The translations under genes and the position numbers were made by a program. Under the pieces are notes generated by a model that was not told the origin of the DNA, ran no database searches, and was given only the letters and a program-made list of their open reading frames with translations. This document shows, piece by piece, positions 1 through 12,375 of a DNA stretch of 64,000 nt; position 1 is the stretch's first letter; the number at the start of each line of letters is the position of its first letter. The stretch covers positions 14,253,597 to 14,317,596 of the forward strand of contig BSYO01000028.1 in the NCBI GenBank assembly GCA_033239525.1, given 5' to 3'. Source of the DNA: Nepenthes gracilis. Its lineage: Eukaryota; Streptophyta; Magnoliopsida; Caryophyllales; Nepenthaceae.

Positions 1-1155
1 GCCAAATATTCTAGGTAGGTTCCAAAAGAAGGGTGACGAAGGTTCTCGCAAGAGGATCTAAGAGATCCCCTCAGGTCCTTTTGATTAAAAAGCTCTTTTC
101 TTTTCCTTCCGAGTGAGGAAGAGATATATATATAGAGCGAGGGCATGGGTTTACCAGCCTTGGGCTCCACGGCTCTGTGATCATGAGTGGTCGACACCAT
201 GCACATGCCACCAATACTCTAATCATCGAGATTCTCATGGTAAAAAGCTAGCCATTGTCGGCAGCAAATTGTGCTTCTAAAGGGCGAGGGACCACCTGGT
301 AGTAGCGATCTACTAGATTTATTTGCTGAGTTGGAGCTAACTGTTCCATATCTGTGGGTCCATCCTAAGGCAGGCCTTGGCAGCCCGTACATCGCTCAGT
401 TGTTCTGGGTTGTTCCGTCATAGGCTTATTGCTATTGGCTTTGAGCCTTAAGTTTTACGGAGCTTTTGTTGGGTTGCTATTTTCAGGGCACTTTTTCTCT
501 ATAAGTCAACTTTTGGGTCAACTCATTTACATACTGGATCTATCAAAATGCAATATCAAAAAATATGAAAGTTTGTGTTTTTATAGAACACAATTACTAA
601 TATAATAAAAATTAACAACAAAAGTATGAATTAAATAAAGTAAATTATTAGAAAATTGTTAATATTATTTCCGAATTTTTTTTTAGGGTCAATATCAATG
701 AGTACGTTACCATTTACATGATGTTCACGCACCCAAAAAGAAAGTTATGTGGTTTCCATTCGTTCTTTCACGTTTTCATTTTGCTTTCCAAATTGATACT
801 TGTGTCGCCGTCATTACCAAAGGGAAAGTATGAATGTGACTATAGCTATGGTTAGCATATAAGTTTATATGGAAAAAAAAAAGCAATAAATTAATTATAC
901 AAAAGGAAAATCATATAAATTTATTTATGAAAAGATTGTCACTGTGCACCCACCAAATCTGGCCGATGTGAGTTGTCTTAGGTGTGCCTGTTACCGAAGC
1001 ACACACATGAATGCTCTCTTATATGCTTATTAGACGTCAATTTTCATGGTTATTTCGATTGAATGAATCTTCGGGCTTGAATCAAATAAACTATTATATA
1101 ATCTGTTTTATTAGGCTTGAAATTTATAAAAGAGTGATCCAAAATTTAACATATA
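1..1155. other. AT-rich intergenic DNA, no gene recognised
   Basis: No reading frame of useful length or recognisable protein motif was found on either strand. The first 500 bases are less AT-rich than the rest and may be an old repeat remnant, but I cannot assign them to a family. Confidence 0.5.
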
Positions 1156-1160
1156 ATATT

Positions 1161-1799
1161 TGATAGATTCGATCAGCCCGACCCAATGGGAGGACCCATC
1201 AACATAAAAAATTGGCTTAGAACTGAACAACATTTCAGTTAGCCCAAACAGATAGGTGAGCTCGTCAGTCTAATTGTAGTCCACTTTTTATGCGTTGAAG
1301 AAATTTATCATAACTGTCGGCTAATTGGTATTCTCTTATTCACTTAGACAATTTAGCGGATGGTCGCCACCAGGTAAGAAAGTTCAAACCATCTATCAAC
1401 GCTATAAATATCCCTTCATTATAGCATAGAAGGGAGGACACGGAAAAATGTAGACCACAAAGAATACAAAAAAGATGCTCCCTTCTAAGCACATTTCTTT
1501 TTCTAAAAAACGCTTCTTACTAAGTGTATAACACTTAATCCTCATTATATGCACCCAAGCATCCCTTTCATATCCTCTTTGCATATTTTTATTTTTTTGA
1601 AAAGTTTTTTAATATGAATATCAAAAGATATATTAGAGAGTAAATTACATCAATTCTTTGACATCTTGTCTGTTTATTGTATTGTACAGTATCAAGATTT
1701 AAGGCTACGGAGATCAGTCTCGTTTCAGATCGACTCGACGCAAAGATCTAATCCACAACTCTTTAATCCGTATAATAACCTTGACCTGGGGACACATCA
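1161..1799 (+). mobile_element. Solo LTR, Tat-like Ty3/gypsy family
   Basis: The segment starts TGATAGATTCG and ends GACACATCA. It is flanked by perfect 5-bp direct repeats ATATT (1156-1160 and 1800-1804), which are target-site duplications. Its 3' part (a 'ttgtacagtatcaaga' stretch, then 'ggagatcag' and 'gtttcagatcg') matches the 3' part of the LTR at 13534-14310. A TATA-like CTATAAATAT lies near 1402. No internal coding region remains, so this is a solo LTR left by LTR-LTR recombination. The protein-like frame on the minus strand here is not a gene. Confidence 0.82.
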
Positions 1800-1804
1800 A
1801 TATT

Positions 1805-2995
1805 AAAATTTATGAGATAAAATTAATTTTTAATGCTAAATAATTAATAAAATTCAACATCTTTAATAGGATTATCAGTCATGAATTCAAATATCTTCAT
1901 TAGTGCAACATCAAATTTCACATATAATATATTTAAAGCAGTCTTTAGCATCAGTCTAAAAAATTAAGACGGACATATGCCACAAAAGTTACCAATAAAT
2001 CACATTATTGCAAAAATTAACTATAAATTTGCAGCAGAGACAGTCTCATCATACAAATAAAGCCCAATGACCTTCCAATGAAAAGGGAAACAACATTGTT
2101 AATTATTTCATTTTTTCCCTACTTTCTCAACTTATACATACCTTCAAAAATGTCATCTCAATTTTGTTTTATTATAAGTTATGTGAAGTATCACAAATTA
2201 ATTAAATTTGGATTGTTGTAAGGATATTTTGCTCTCTGTTCTCATTCTCTCTATAAACTTGAGGTACTTGTAACCAAAATTACTATAGTAAAATCATTTC
2301 TAAACCAAGAGTCTCATAACTTTTTTCTCTTATTCAAGAGAGAATTTTTCACGTAAAAATATTATGTGTTACTGCTTTCTCTCGCTCTCTCTCTCTAAAA
2401 CTTTACATCTGTATTCTTCAAATCACTTCTTCTAACCAAAGAAAATTATTTGAGTACTTTATATTGTACAGATTTAGATTTATTTATACGATGGTAAGAT
2501 CTGAGAATTTATTTAAATTTTTGTCTATACGACAATTAGAATTTGAGAACGCAACTAAATAATGTTGTTAAAAAATTTAAAAGGTATCAAAAATAGAATA
2601 AAAGCCTGTGCTCAAGTTTTCTGCGTCGCTTTATGACGGGCGTAATAAATTTGATGAAATTATTTTCTATATTTTAAAGTAATTATTAGATAGAATTTTA
2701 AAAGTAAAAAATTATAATAAAATAGATAAATGAGGTAAAAACTGAATATATATATATTATTTAAAAAAAAAAAAAAAACTGACACAACGGACATTTGTGC
2801 GTCGGAATCTACGTGGCATGCCAATCAGATTTCTTGCCTTACTCTTCCCGTCACCGTCGGCGTCAACGAACCTCACTGTTGTTGTCACTGTCAGATGCGA
2901 TGCCTCAACACCTCACTTGCATCTAAAAATGGCAGTTGCTGTAATTCATCTAAAGACTTAGGGCATTTATTTCCGTGGTCTTCCGAGCGTGCACA
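1805..2995. other. AT-rich intergenic DNA upstream of the UKL gene
   Basis: Strongly AT-rich, with a CT-rich microsatellite near 2383-2396 and a poly(A) run at 2761-2779. I see no coding potential. The last 200 bases become GC-richer and may include the proximal promoter of the UKL gene. Confidence 0.5.
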
Positions 2996-3017
2996 AGGTC
3001 TCTCCCCATCGCTCCCG

Positions 3018-3149
3018 CTTTAAATACTCGTCGGGTTGGCGTCTACCGTGGAAGTCCGGTCTTTCTTCTATTTTCTCTTGCTTCGTCCCTGTTGTTCTGA
3101 ACTCTCGCTCTGGAAATCTCTGAATCTGCAACTTCAAATTGGATTTCAG
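3018..3149 (+). promoter_or_regulatory. Proposed core promoter and 5' non-coding exon of the UKL gene
   Basis: A TATA-like CTTTAAATAC lies at 3018-3027. It is followed by a pyrimidine-rich leader that ends in a good splice donor, TTTCAG|GTAAAT, after 3149. The next strong acceptor in a suitable place is GTGCAG at 16878, 35 bases before the UKL start codon. I infer that this leader is the untranslated first exon of the UKL gene, so that its first intron spans 3150-16878. No transcript confirms the join. It could instead belong to an unrelated non-coding transcript. Confidence 0.4.
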
Positions 3150-5545
3150 GTAAATGCGATAATCTACATTTCCGACTCTCAGGGGCAGCATCCAAAATGC
3201 TGTCTTTGTGTTAGATGCTCGCATAATCTCGATTTTTTTTTTTTCTAAATAAGCGGTTTTAGCAGGTTTTCTGATTTTTCTAATCGTCGGTTTGATCTTA
3301 AATGGTCGGCAATTTAGTTTCTGGATTGATCTGCGTTGTTGAATTAGTTTTCATTTCGTGGACAAGATTTGGTTTTGCTTGTTTAATCGTTGAATTGTTT
3401 TAGAATGAGTTTGATTACGTGTTGATTGACCATGGATTTACAGAAGATCAAATGCGATTGCAGGTTGTAGATAACATGAATTGTTTTTGTTCTGGAATGG
3501 GAATGATTGGTGATGAATCCCCAAAAAAAAAAAAAAATTATAATTTTGAAATGATGATGCTGAAAATTCAGAATCAAGGTTGCTTCTTCTACCTATTTTC
3601 TACTGATGGAGTTAATGCCGTTTAATCGAATTGATGGATTATTGCTTTTGCCAGATTTTAGCTGTTTTAGTAACGTTACTAAAGCCTTGTCCAATTATCA
3701 AGAACCTTGTACGTGAGATCATTGTCCGTCAGCCAATTATAAGGCTGCCTATTAGATGTTTGATTAAGGAGCATTTTTTGTGATCTGATTGCTTTTAAGC
3801 TATCAAGTACAAATTTTTAGCCAAGGAAACATTGCCTCGTTGACAGGGGAACAAGCATTGGTATCAACTGATAGCAAGTAGTTTGCAACTTGTGGCATTG
3901 ATTACTTCTGTTAGCCATTCAGGAATATAGAATTGTAAAATGAAAATTTGCATCAACAAATCTTCTTTTATGCGTAAGTTTGTTGGCAGGAATTCAAAAT
4001 TTAAGTTCTGATAATTGGAGGGAAAACAAGATATCAATAACATCATCCAGGACAGTAGTCCCATTATTGGGGTTTTGTGTAATGGGACATATTCAACCGT
4101 TATTGTGCTCAATCAAGGGCAACATCTTCAAGAAGTGGAAAGGCTGCCAAATCCCTTTTATTTCCCTCACTTCCTAGGCCTACCTCTTCGCCTAGTTCTA
4201 ACTCCTCAAATCATTGGTTTCCAGCTGGTGCTATGTTTGCCTTGCTTTTCAGGTCATTGAACCATTTAATGTTTGCCTTGCTTTTCAAGCCATTGAACCA
4301 TTTTAGATGCCACTCCCAAAATTTTCTTTTATACATCATACCTCTAACTTGCTTCAAATGCATTGACTTCTTCATTTTCATAGCTACACTATCATTTATC
4401 CAAATATTTTCATTTCCTCTAATAATTTTTTATTCTTATTTGTCAGCCAACACTAGATCCACATAACATAGTGTGTCTCACCAGATTTATTAGAAGTTTT
4501 TCCCGTTATTCATAGAGGTGTCTGCCAATCACATGACACTTTGGGTTCATACACCATTTGAAGCAACCGGCAACTGGCCTCGACCCTGTTTAGTTTTATA
4601 CATATGTCTTCCTTAACTTTATGTACTGAACATTGCATATTCCAAAATCTTTTACTTCTAAAATCTCTTGACCATGTTATTCATTATTCTGCCTAACATT
4701 TGTATAATTGCAATCATATATGGGTTTCCCCGTTACTTATCTTGAGGCCTTTGCAATCTAGAACTCTTCCCACAATTGTAAGCTCTCCAGACCCAAAAAG
4801 GGAACAACTTGCATAGACTGATAGGAAATGCCTCTACTTGCATGCTTTGTGGTGTATGCATTAGGTAAGATTTGCAAGTTTGTTCCTCAAGAAGGATGTC
4901 AATTGAAGGTTAAAACAATCTGCAAGGGATTAAAATTGAGAAGTCTGTCCATTAGGCAACTATAGTGGAATCTCAGAAGGTCAGATCACTGATCAGATAT
5001 GACAGTGTGCAAATTTTAAATTTTAAGCCCATTATGTCCCTAGAAATAGGATGCCTGGAAGCCTACATAGCCGTACATTAATTTGAGAAGGCTGGCCAAG
5101 TCACTTGGATTTCTATTCCTAATTGAGGCCCAACAGAATCACTCTTTGTTACCAGCAGCAAGCTCAGTAAAGTTGTTACAAATAAAACCCAAATCCATTA
5201 TATTTCCAATGTGGGATGGGGTGGTATACTCTCTCTCATTCCCCTCTTTCTCGCTAACATAGATGTGTTTAATTGCATTGCATCATTGGAGATGAGTTGC
5301 TACATATGTCTCAATTTTCTGAGCAACTTGTATGTACCACTGAAAAAGATGACCGATTGCACTGTTTTTCAATATACAAGGAAGTGAAATGATGAATATC
5401 AATCTTTCTAGTTTTTGGTTTCTGTGTGATTACTTGGTATAGCTAGGCCTATGTGTTGACATTTGTTGGCTGTAGAATTGCCTATCTGTGCTTGATCCTT
5501 CATTCCAAAAGAACATGTATGCAGCATGCTGAATATGCTGGGTAC
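3150..5545 (+). other. Proposed first intron of UKL, part before the transposon nest
   Basis: This is TA/T-rich intron-like sequence without a recognisable gene. A 36-37 bp direct duplication beginning 'atgtttgccttgcttttca' occurs at about 4232 and 4268. Short open frames between 3980 and 4466 match nothing I know and lack supporting signals. Confidence 0.4.
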
Positions 5546-5550
5546 TTGAT

Positions 5551-6050
5551 TGATGCAGGAAAGTTTTGAGAACTAATAACCTGGGAGGAAAATAACAAAC
5601 CAAGAGGTTGTTTGTTTGATCGGGTGGCAACAGAGAAATATCCCAACAAAGGCCAAAATATAAAAATATAATAAAATGGTATGAGGAAAGGGAAGATGTA
5701 CTGCCGTGGGCTTGGGGAAGTGAATGATGGAGAAAATATTATTAATCTTGCATTATTAAACTATCATGAAGGGACTTAAAAAACGAAATGGATGATATAT
5801 TGCCAAAAGATTGGATAATCGTCCCGGATAAAGATTATAAAATAGGAAGGGACTCACTCAACTTTCCTATGATCTACCTAGGGACTTACTCAACCTAGGG
5901 AATTGAGACTCACTTACCAATTGAAGGATCAAAGGCTTCTTAAGAGATAAACTCTAGTGCTTTCTTTTAATCAACTCTACTCCTCAACTCTTAAGATTTG
6001 TACTACTTAAATAAGAAAGCAAGTGATTAATTAAGTGGCTTCTTGGAACC
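5551..6050 (-). repeat. 3' LTR of the small element, first part
   Basis: Closely similar to the LTR copy at 15914-16639. It is interrupted after 6050 by the Tat-like element; the homology resumes at 14316. Confidence 0.85.
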
Positions 6051-6823
6051 TGATGGGTATGGGGAGAAATGGGCTCGCCCAAACCCAGCATATGAAATGA
6101 AGAAAAGCCCAAATAACAATAGCCCAGCGAAAATTGCCTCAAGCCCACGAGGCAACAGACGCAATGGTTGAGTTAGAGGACATGACCCGAACCGCCAGGC
6201 ATTGAAGAACAATAATGGAGCACTAAATGAGCTGCTTTAGGAGGCAGTTGTAGCGACCCCAATGACTGGAAATTGAATGAAGGAGGCTATTACACAAGCT
6301 AGTAACGTCCTTCACTATTGAAAAGGCAATTAGCCAGTACATTGACTCAAGGTTCTGCCAACCAAACGACGTTCTTCACTGTAAATATGAACACTCCTTG
6401 CAAAGAAAAGGAGAGGAGGACTGAGACAAGGTCTAACGACAAGAAAAGTAGTGAGCCCTAAACCCGCCAAGTGCACAATTTGCAAAGTGAGCCACTCCAT
6501 CTGTCGAGTGTAAAAACCAAAGCCACTCTACCCAACTAGTGCACCAAACGGAGTTTAGCCTTCCAAACTGACACTCATCCCCATCCACTTTACATTCTCT
6601 TGACATTCACACTCATTTTCTTACATCTTTCTTATTCGGGTAGAAAGATTTTTGATTTAAGTGTCGGAGGGTATACCGGGGAGAAGATTCCGAATTTCTG
6701 TTACCTCTTATTTGTCTTGTTGTGGTGTGTAGAATCCAAATTTTAAGTAACAAAGACTTGACTCGTTTCAGATTGGATACCCAAACAATTCGTTCAACAA
6801 TATGGATTTACAAGATGCATTGT
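6051..6823 (+). repeat. 5' LTR of the first Tat-like element
   Basis: Starts TGATGGGTATGG. It is about the same length as the 3' LTR, sharing for example the 'gcattgaagaacaataat' and 'tgcaaagaaaaggagagg' blocks, but with many substitutions. Confidence 0.85.
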
Positions 6824-6841
6824 TGGCGTTGTCTGTGGGAA
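6824..6841 (+). other. Primer binding site of the first Tat-like element
   Basis: TGGCGTTGTCTGTGGGAA differs at two positions from the Athila/Tat consensus TGGCGCCGTCTGTGGGAA and lies directly after the 5' LTR. Confidence 0.8.
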
Positions 6842-6878
6842 CGACAATTGTCTAACCACACAATCGAGAATAATCGAC

Positions 6879-7495
6879 ATGGCCAATACCAGGACCCAAA
6901 TTAGCGTACTAGCGAGAGACGTCATCTCACATGGCAACGACCCGGCAGAGGGTAGTCATGGACACGCTCGTCTGGCCACGGACATAAAACTGGAAATGTT
7001 GGCAACCTAGGTAGATGCAATGTCCAAAGTCCTCCAGACTGTTTGCACCAGACTGGAGGGACACTAGCTGGGGGATCCTACCTCCAACTCCCAGACTTCA
7101 GCATTCAATAGGAGGAACTAGAAGAAAAAGCGCTCGGCTTAGGAGGCGATTCCACAGCTTGACAATCTTGAGAACCGAGAGGTCACGAGTGACAGGGCTG
7201 ACTAAATCTTAGAGCACAGGATGAAAGCCTAGAGCGGTAGAATCCTCGTTGTTACCGAGAATATAGGAGGCCTTCAGCTCGAGAGGAAACCTCATGCAGC
7301 ACTGCCGAGAAGAGCCTATAGTCGGCCGACCTTGAAAATCTCCTCGAACCACTCGGAGTTGAGGATTTTCCTTAATGCTAAGAGGATTACGTCCACCACC
7401 CAAGTGGAGGAGAGAATTCGAAAGATCACTCCGTCAGGAAGCTACGACCGTACTTTCAAGCTCACAAGATCGTTATTCTAACAGATCAACACTAA
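6879..7495 (+). pseudogene. gag remnant (N-terminal part), first Tat-like element
   Basis: An ATG at 6879 begins MANTRTQIS, the usual start of Tat-type gag proteins (MANTR...), about 40 bases after the primer binding site. Stops interrupt the frame within about 45 codons and recur afterwards. The capsid core and zinc knuckle expected further on are not visible, because the sequence passes directly to an RNase H region. It is not functional. Confidence 0.6.
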
Positions 7496-7521
7496 AGGGT
7501 ATCCTTCAAAAACCCAATGTG

Positions 7522-9260
7522 TCCGAATGATTGATCAAATAGACTATCAAGTTGGGCGAGTTTGTTACAGAATTTTGACCACGGCTAACCATAAAATGTT
7601 AAGGCCTCGTATATTTCATAGTCGTAATGATGACCCCGAGCCTGAAAGACATTGATGAACACGAAGGCACCCGTCACCAAGAGGAGACTCCGACTTAGAT
7701 CTTGCACATAGACAGGTCATTATCCCAGTTAGGGAATGGAGTAGGTATGGTCCTGAGAATTCCGGACGAGTCAGAGATGAAATATTCAATGATTTTCGAG
7801 TTTCTAGCTATCAACAATGTTGTTGAGTGAGAAACCTTATTAGTCGAATTCAGACTAGTAAAAGAATGCTCAGCCAGAAATCAAATCGTCCACAATAATT
7901 CGGAGCTGATTGTTCAACCAAGTCATTAGGAATTTTGAAACATCCAACCCATTTCTCGCAAGATACGTTGCTAGAGTGAAAGGTCTGACTGAGTCATTCG
8001 ACAAAGTGGAAATCTCCATATCCCCAAGGAAGATAATTAGAAGGCAAATCAATTGGTGAAAGCAGCAATGACTGGGAACCCAAAGCAATACGTTGGAGAT
8101 ATGTGAGGAGTCCTCATGACCCTAAGTATAGAAGACCCATAAAAAGAGATACTTTGGATCTCAGACGGTGAAACCTAGATGACTCTGTACAGAAGGTACC
8201 TAGAAGAAGGTGTTCTACCGAAAAACCCTGATGACACCAAGCGTGTGAAAAGACAAGAGGGCTGATACACCCTCATGGCTAGGAGATTGTATCGATGAGG
8301 GTACTCAATCCCTTACATGCGGTATCTAATGCTAGAAGAAGTTGACTATGCACTAAGCTAAGTCCATCTCGATATTTGTGGGTCACATGTAGGGGATAAG
8401 AACTTGGCATTTAAAGTCATGTGGTAAAGCTACTACTGGCTAACGATGAAGCGAGACATTGTGGAATTTATGAAAAAATGCAAAAATTGTCAAATCCAAG
8501 GTAACGTCCCTCATCGGCCACACACAAAACTGCAAACCCTGCAATTGCTCTGCCATTTGCTTAGTGAGGGCTCGATATATTAGGCCCATTGTCCATAACA
8601 TCGGGATAGAGAACTTTTATCATAGTTGACATCGATTATTTCACAAAATAGGTAGAGACCTCTCCATTGGCACGGATAACAAAGAAAAACGCGACTGATT
8701 TTGTTCGCCAGAGCATTATATGTAGGTTTGGGATTCCTGAGGTCATAGTGGCCGACAATAGAACCTAGTTCACTGACAAGAGATTCACCAAGTATTGTAC
8801 GAGTTTGAAAACTTGGCTGGTTCACACTTCTGTTACTTATCCACAAGTGAACAGGTAAGTAGAAATAACAAATTGAACCCTACTACATGGGATGAAAACG
8901 AAGCTAGAAAACGCAGGGGGCTCTTGGGCAGATGAATTGTCCTTCGTGTTGTGGTCTTACTGAAAGACCCCCAGGGAACTTACACGAGAAATGTCATTCA
9001 ACTTTTTTTATGGGATTAAGGCGGCCATCCCGGTGGAGATCGGTCTGCCTAGCCTCCGATTTGATAGTTTAGACCCAAACAACAACTTCCAACAACTCAG
9101 AGAGTACCTAGACTTGCTCGAATAAGTCCGATATGCAACAAGACTACGAACAGTGGCTCATCAGCAACGGATTGCTCAGTACCACAACAGAAAGGCGAAA
9201 TCTTGCCGGGTAGGGGACCTAGTTCTACGGAGCATAGAAATGTCTGGAAAAACCGCCGAT
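7522..9260 (+). pseudogene. RNase H plus integrase remnant of pol, first Tat-like element
   Basis: The piece begins with the RT/RNase H connection (IKLGEFVTEF then PRLTIK, like the KWAIELGEFDIEFRPR region of these elements). RNase H follows, with a degraded NNVVE near 7812 and KAAMTGNP near 8060. The integrase zinc region (HLDICGSH ... CKNCQ) spans about 8368-8495, and degraded core blocks run to about 9000. A final block near 9170-9235 (HQQRIAQYHNRKAK..VGDLVLR) is the integrase C-terminus. Stops and frameshifts occur throughout. Compared with the second Tat-like element, the gag C-terminus, protease and RT are missing, which points to an internal deletion near 7495-7520. Confidence 0.75.
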
Positions 9261-9342
9261 AGGAATAAACTACCTACCCGTAGTTCTACGGAGCATAGAA
9301 GTGTCGAGAAAAACCGCCGATAGGAATAAACTATCTCCTAAT
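9221..9342 (+). repeat. 61-bp tandem duplication in the integrase C-terminus
   Basis: The 61-bp unit beginning AGTTCTACGGAGCATAGAA occurs at 9221-9281 and again at 9282-9342 with few differences. It duplicates codons around the conserved VGDLVLR block. Confidence 0.85.
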
Positions 9343-9599
9343 TGGGAGGGACCATTCCTAGTCTTAATAATTTCTTCGAAATGATGCGCACAAGTTATGC
9401 ACTTAGAATGAAAAACTAGTCCCCGAGGACATGGAACGTTATCCGCCTCAAAAAATACTATCAGTGAACCTTCGCTCATTCAAGGTAAGTACTGTACATG
9501 CCATGTGGACTGCATGTATGTTGTAATCATATTGAAATTAATAAAACTATCATACATTTATTATGTTTCTCATGTGAATGCTTGCCTGTCTTTGCATAA

Positions 9600-10150
9600 A
9601 TTCAAGTAACCCATACTGACCCTAAGTCCGGTGAAAATTTTCACCTATAATCGGCTTGCTAAAGCATTGTCCAAACCTCAATTAAGAAGATCGGGCGGCC
9701 CAAATGAAGTTGAATGCAAAACCTCAGTCAATACAACCGAGCGGTCCAAACGAGGTTGAATACAATGACCCGGGTGGCTAACGGACTAAAGTTTGACCGC
9801 CCTTAAGCAGTTAATACAAAAGAAAACTAAGGGGGCTTTTCAATATGCATGCGACTATGTCCTTCCGCATGAAAAAGTACTATTATTCGAAGACGGTCAA
9901 CGGACTAGAGTCCGACATACAAGTGCAATGACCTCCTCTAACAGGAACAAGTACCATCAGATAAGTGTGAACGACGGACTAAATTCCATCAAAGCTTGGA
10001 GACTATAGTAACCAATCCTTGTCAATCAAAAAGAGGCTTTCCTAGCGTGCGTGCTACGACATCTTCTCACAAGAAAAAGCACCATCAAACAAACTAAGTG
10101 CAACGACGTCCTCTCATAGGACAGAGCACAACCAGACAATAACATCTGAC
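9600..10150 (+). repeat. Diverged short tandem repeats downstream of pol
   Basis: Several degenerate units can be aligned by eye: blocks resembling 'tgcaatgacctcctctaaca' recur near 9848, 9926, 10050 and 10102, and 'gcggtccaaacgaggttga' recurs near 9690-9760. Tat/Ogre-group elements are known to carry tandem subrepeats after pol. No coding function is apparent. Confidence 0.5.
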
Positions 10151-10559
10151 TAAGCCCTATGACAATAGCGATCACACTTAGTCGGCAAACAAATCGCACG
10201 CCAAGTAGAAAATTCAACATAAATAAAAAAGACATCAGTGCGATGATCAAAACGATCTAGTTGGTCTATTGATAAATCAATATTTACAACATAGAGGTTA
10301 GAAGCTTCCAAGTAGAGATACAAAGATGATGCCAATTGCTTACATTCGAACAAAATGACTATCCTAAGGCTAGGAGCCCATCGGCGATCATAGTGATGGA
10401 TCCCCACTTGTTTTTGAGAAATCATTCAAGTTTGAATGGTGAGGAGCTCTGAAATTTCTCTAGTCAAGGTAGCCTAGTGGGAAGTTGGAAGCGTCTAAGG
10501 ACACGATCTGCTTACAGTAATAGAAACTGCCCCAAAATCTATCATCTGGAGTGGCTCCA

Positions 10560-12150
10560 ACCTTTACCGGATGGGGACGAGTCCTCAGCTTTCCTTCCAG
10601 TCGAGCGCACTTGATATAAAGATCATGAAATTGTTGCTCAGCCTCTTGGAGCTTGTCCTCGAGTCAAACGACTCGATCCAGGGCCAAAGATCTTTCATGT
10701 GAGAGCTCTTGGGATCATACCACCCACTCGGATAACTCTTGGTCAATAAAAGTGGCCCGATCTTGACTTTGTTGAGACAGATGAGAAACCTTAGCGTCAC
10801 GTTGATACAGCCCATCTACAACCAAACGAACCAACTCTTGTGATTGCAAGGAAAAATGAAGCGGTTAGTCAAAAATGATAACAACATAAAGAACAATTAG
10901 AAGACGAGGGATTCAACAAGCAGTACCTCGATGGGAATTGGTCTCTGTTGAAAAGAAGGACTAGGAGAAGCCTCGGACCCAAATACGGATGCAGACCTCC
11001 AACACAGAAGACACAATCCTTGACGGTAGAGAGGGACCTCAAATCCGGGAGGAGAAAAAACTCCCGACTCCATCGGGTGATTAGAAGCTGAAGTGTCAGT
11101 GTAAGGCGCCTCTTCTGTAGCCGTGGCCTTTGGATTATTATCAACGATTTCTTCAACCACCTGATCGTTATTACTGTGCTCCTCAGCAAAAATAGCGGGA
11201 GGAGTAGAAATAGGCACATCGGACAACACACTGATCAAAACTAGAACCCCATACTCGGCCACAAATGGAGCGTCGATCGGCTCTCTCAATCAGCCGGCCA
11301 TAAGGTCATTTGTTCTCAAAATAGTGAGTAATGGAGCCTCATTGCCTTCAGCGAATCCAGCCACCTCTTCAAAAACTGGGCAAACCGTAGAAGAATGAAT
11401 GAAACCCGGCCTCCAAGACGACTCTCCAATGTGTGCTGCGATCATCGCTTCACAGGCCTCATTAATGACTCAACTATAATCGGTCGAGGAAGATTAGGAA
11501 GGAGCTGCCCTTCCGGTTTCTTTTTAGAAGAGTCCTATATGATTAGCTCCCCCGGCTTCCTCTTGGGCCAACGAAATGGCATGACAGCGACATCCTCCCT
11601 TTCCATTTTGACCTCCCAGTTAACATTGATGAACGCCTTCCAGGTCAGCCAGTACTCGTCCTTTGGAGAGAGATGGCATTTTCTTCAATAAGCCTCGTCA
11701 ACGATTGAGCCATGTGATCCTCTCTCTCCAGGACAACTTCAGAGTAGGTGGAGTTAACTCTGTCCCATTTTTTGGAGAGGATCTAGTCGAAAGATACCAC
11801 AATATAAAAATATTGGTTATTCCAACCTTTTATTGAATATGGGTTGCCCTTGCTAATTTTGTATTTAATGCAAGGGATGAAAGAAATCTAGTCAGCATCT
11901 TGGTTGAATCGAAAGACCACATTAACGGCTCGAGTGTCCAAGAGAAGCTTCTTATAGTGAAAGAAAATGCACAAAGAATTCAGGTATCGAAGAGCGTTGG
12001 GGTGGAGGCATGCCATTGAAATCTAAAGAGCCTCTAGTATCTCATATAGCTCTTTCGCGAAAGGAATGCGAAGGCCTTCTTTCAAATGGGCCTAGTAGAT
12101 GGTAATGAAGCCTAGCCAAGGAGCGCAATCTCTATCATCCAGCTCAGGCA
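10560..12150 (-). pseudogene. Antisense ORF remnant (putative 'gypsy-type transposon' domain)
   Basis: Reading the minus strand from about 12150, a frame with a few stops encodes a start MPELDDRD, then KEGLRIPFAKELYEILEAL, HPNALRYLNSL, and YSIKGWNNQYFYIVV. This order matches the plant family described as putative gypsy-type transposon protein (Pfam PF04195, Transposase_28), which Tat-lineage elements carry in antisense between integrase and the 3' LTR. Downstream frames (11289-10897 and 10815-10585) are Ser/Pro-rich and probably its less conserved C-terminal part. Its role in the element is unknown. Stops make this copy non-functional. Confidence 0.6.
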
Positions 12151-12375
12151 TTATAAATTGCAAGTGAGAACAGATTGGATCGTAGTGACGCTTTCAGAAG
12201 TTTCTCGAGAAGCCACGGAGACGAGAAGAGAAGAACGAATTAGGGCAGAGCGATGTGAAGACTGAAGAAGTGCAGAAGCAGCAGAGCACCAGAGTTTAAA
12301 TAGCCAAAATTTTGACCTATAAATGACGTCGTCTACGGGCGTTAGAGGGGTGCGTCCCCATAATGGCTGAAACAC

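Noticed and set aside
3980..4466. Three overlapping + strand frames of 65-81 codons
   Set aside because: No family similarity recognised; they lie in the proposed leader intron, and one spans a simple 36-37 bp duplication.
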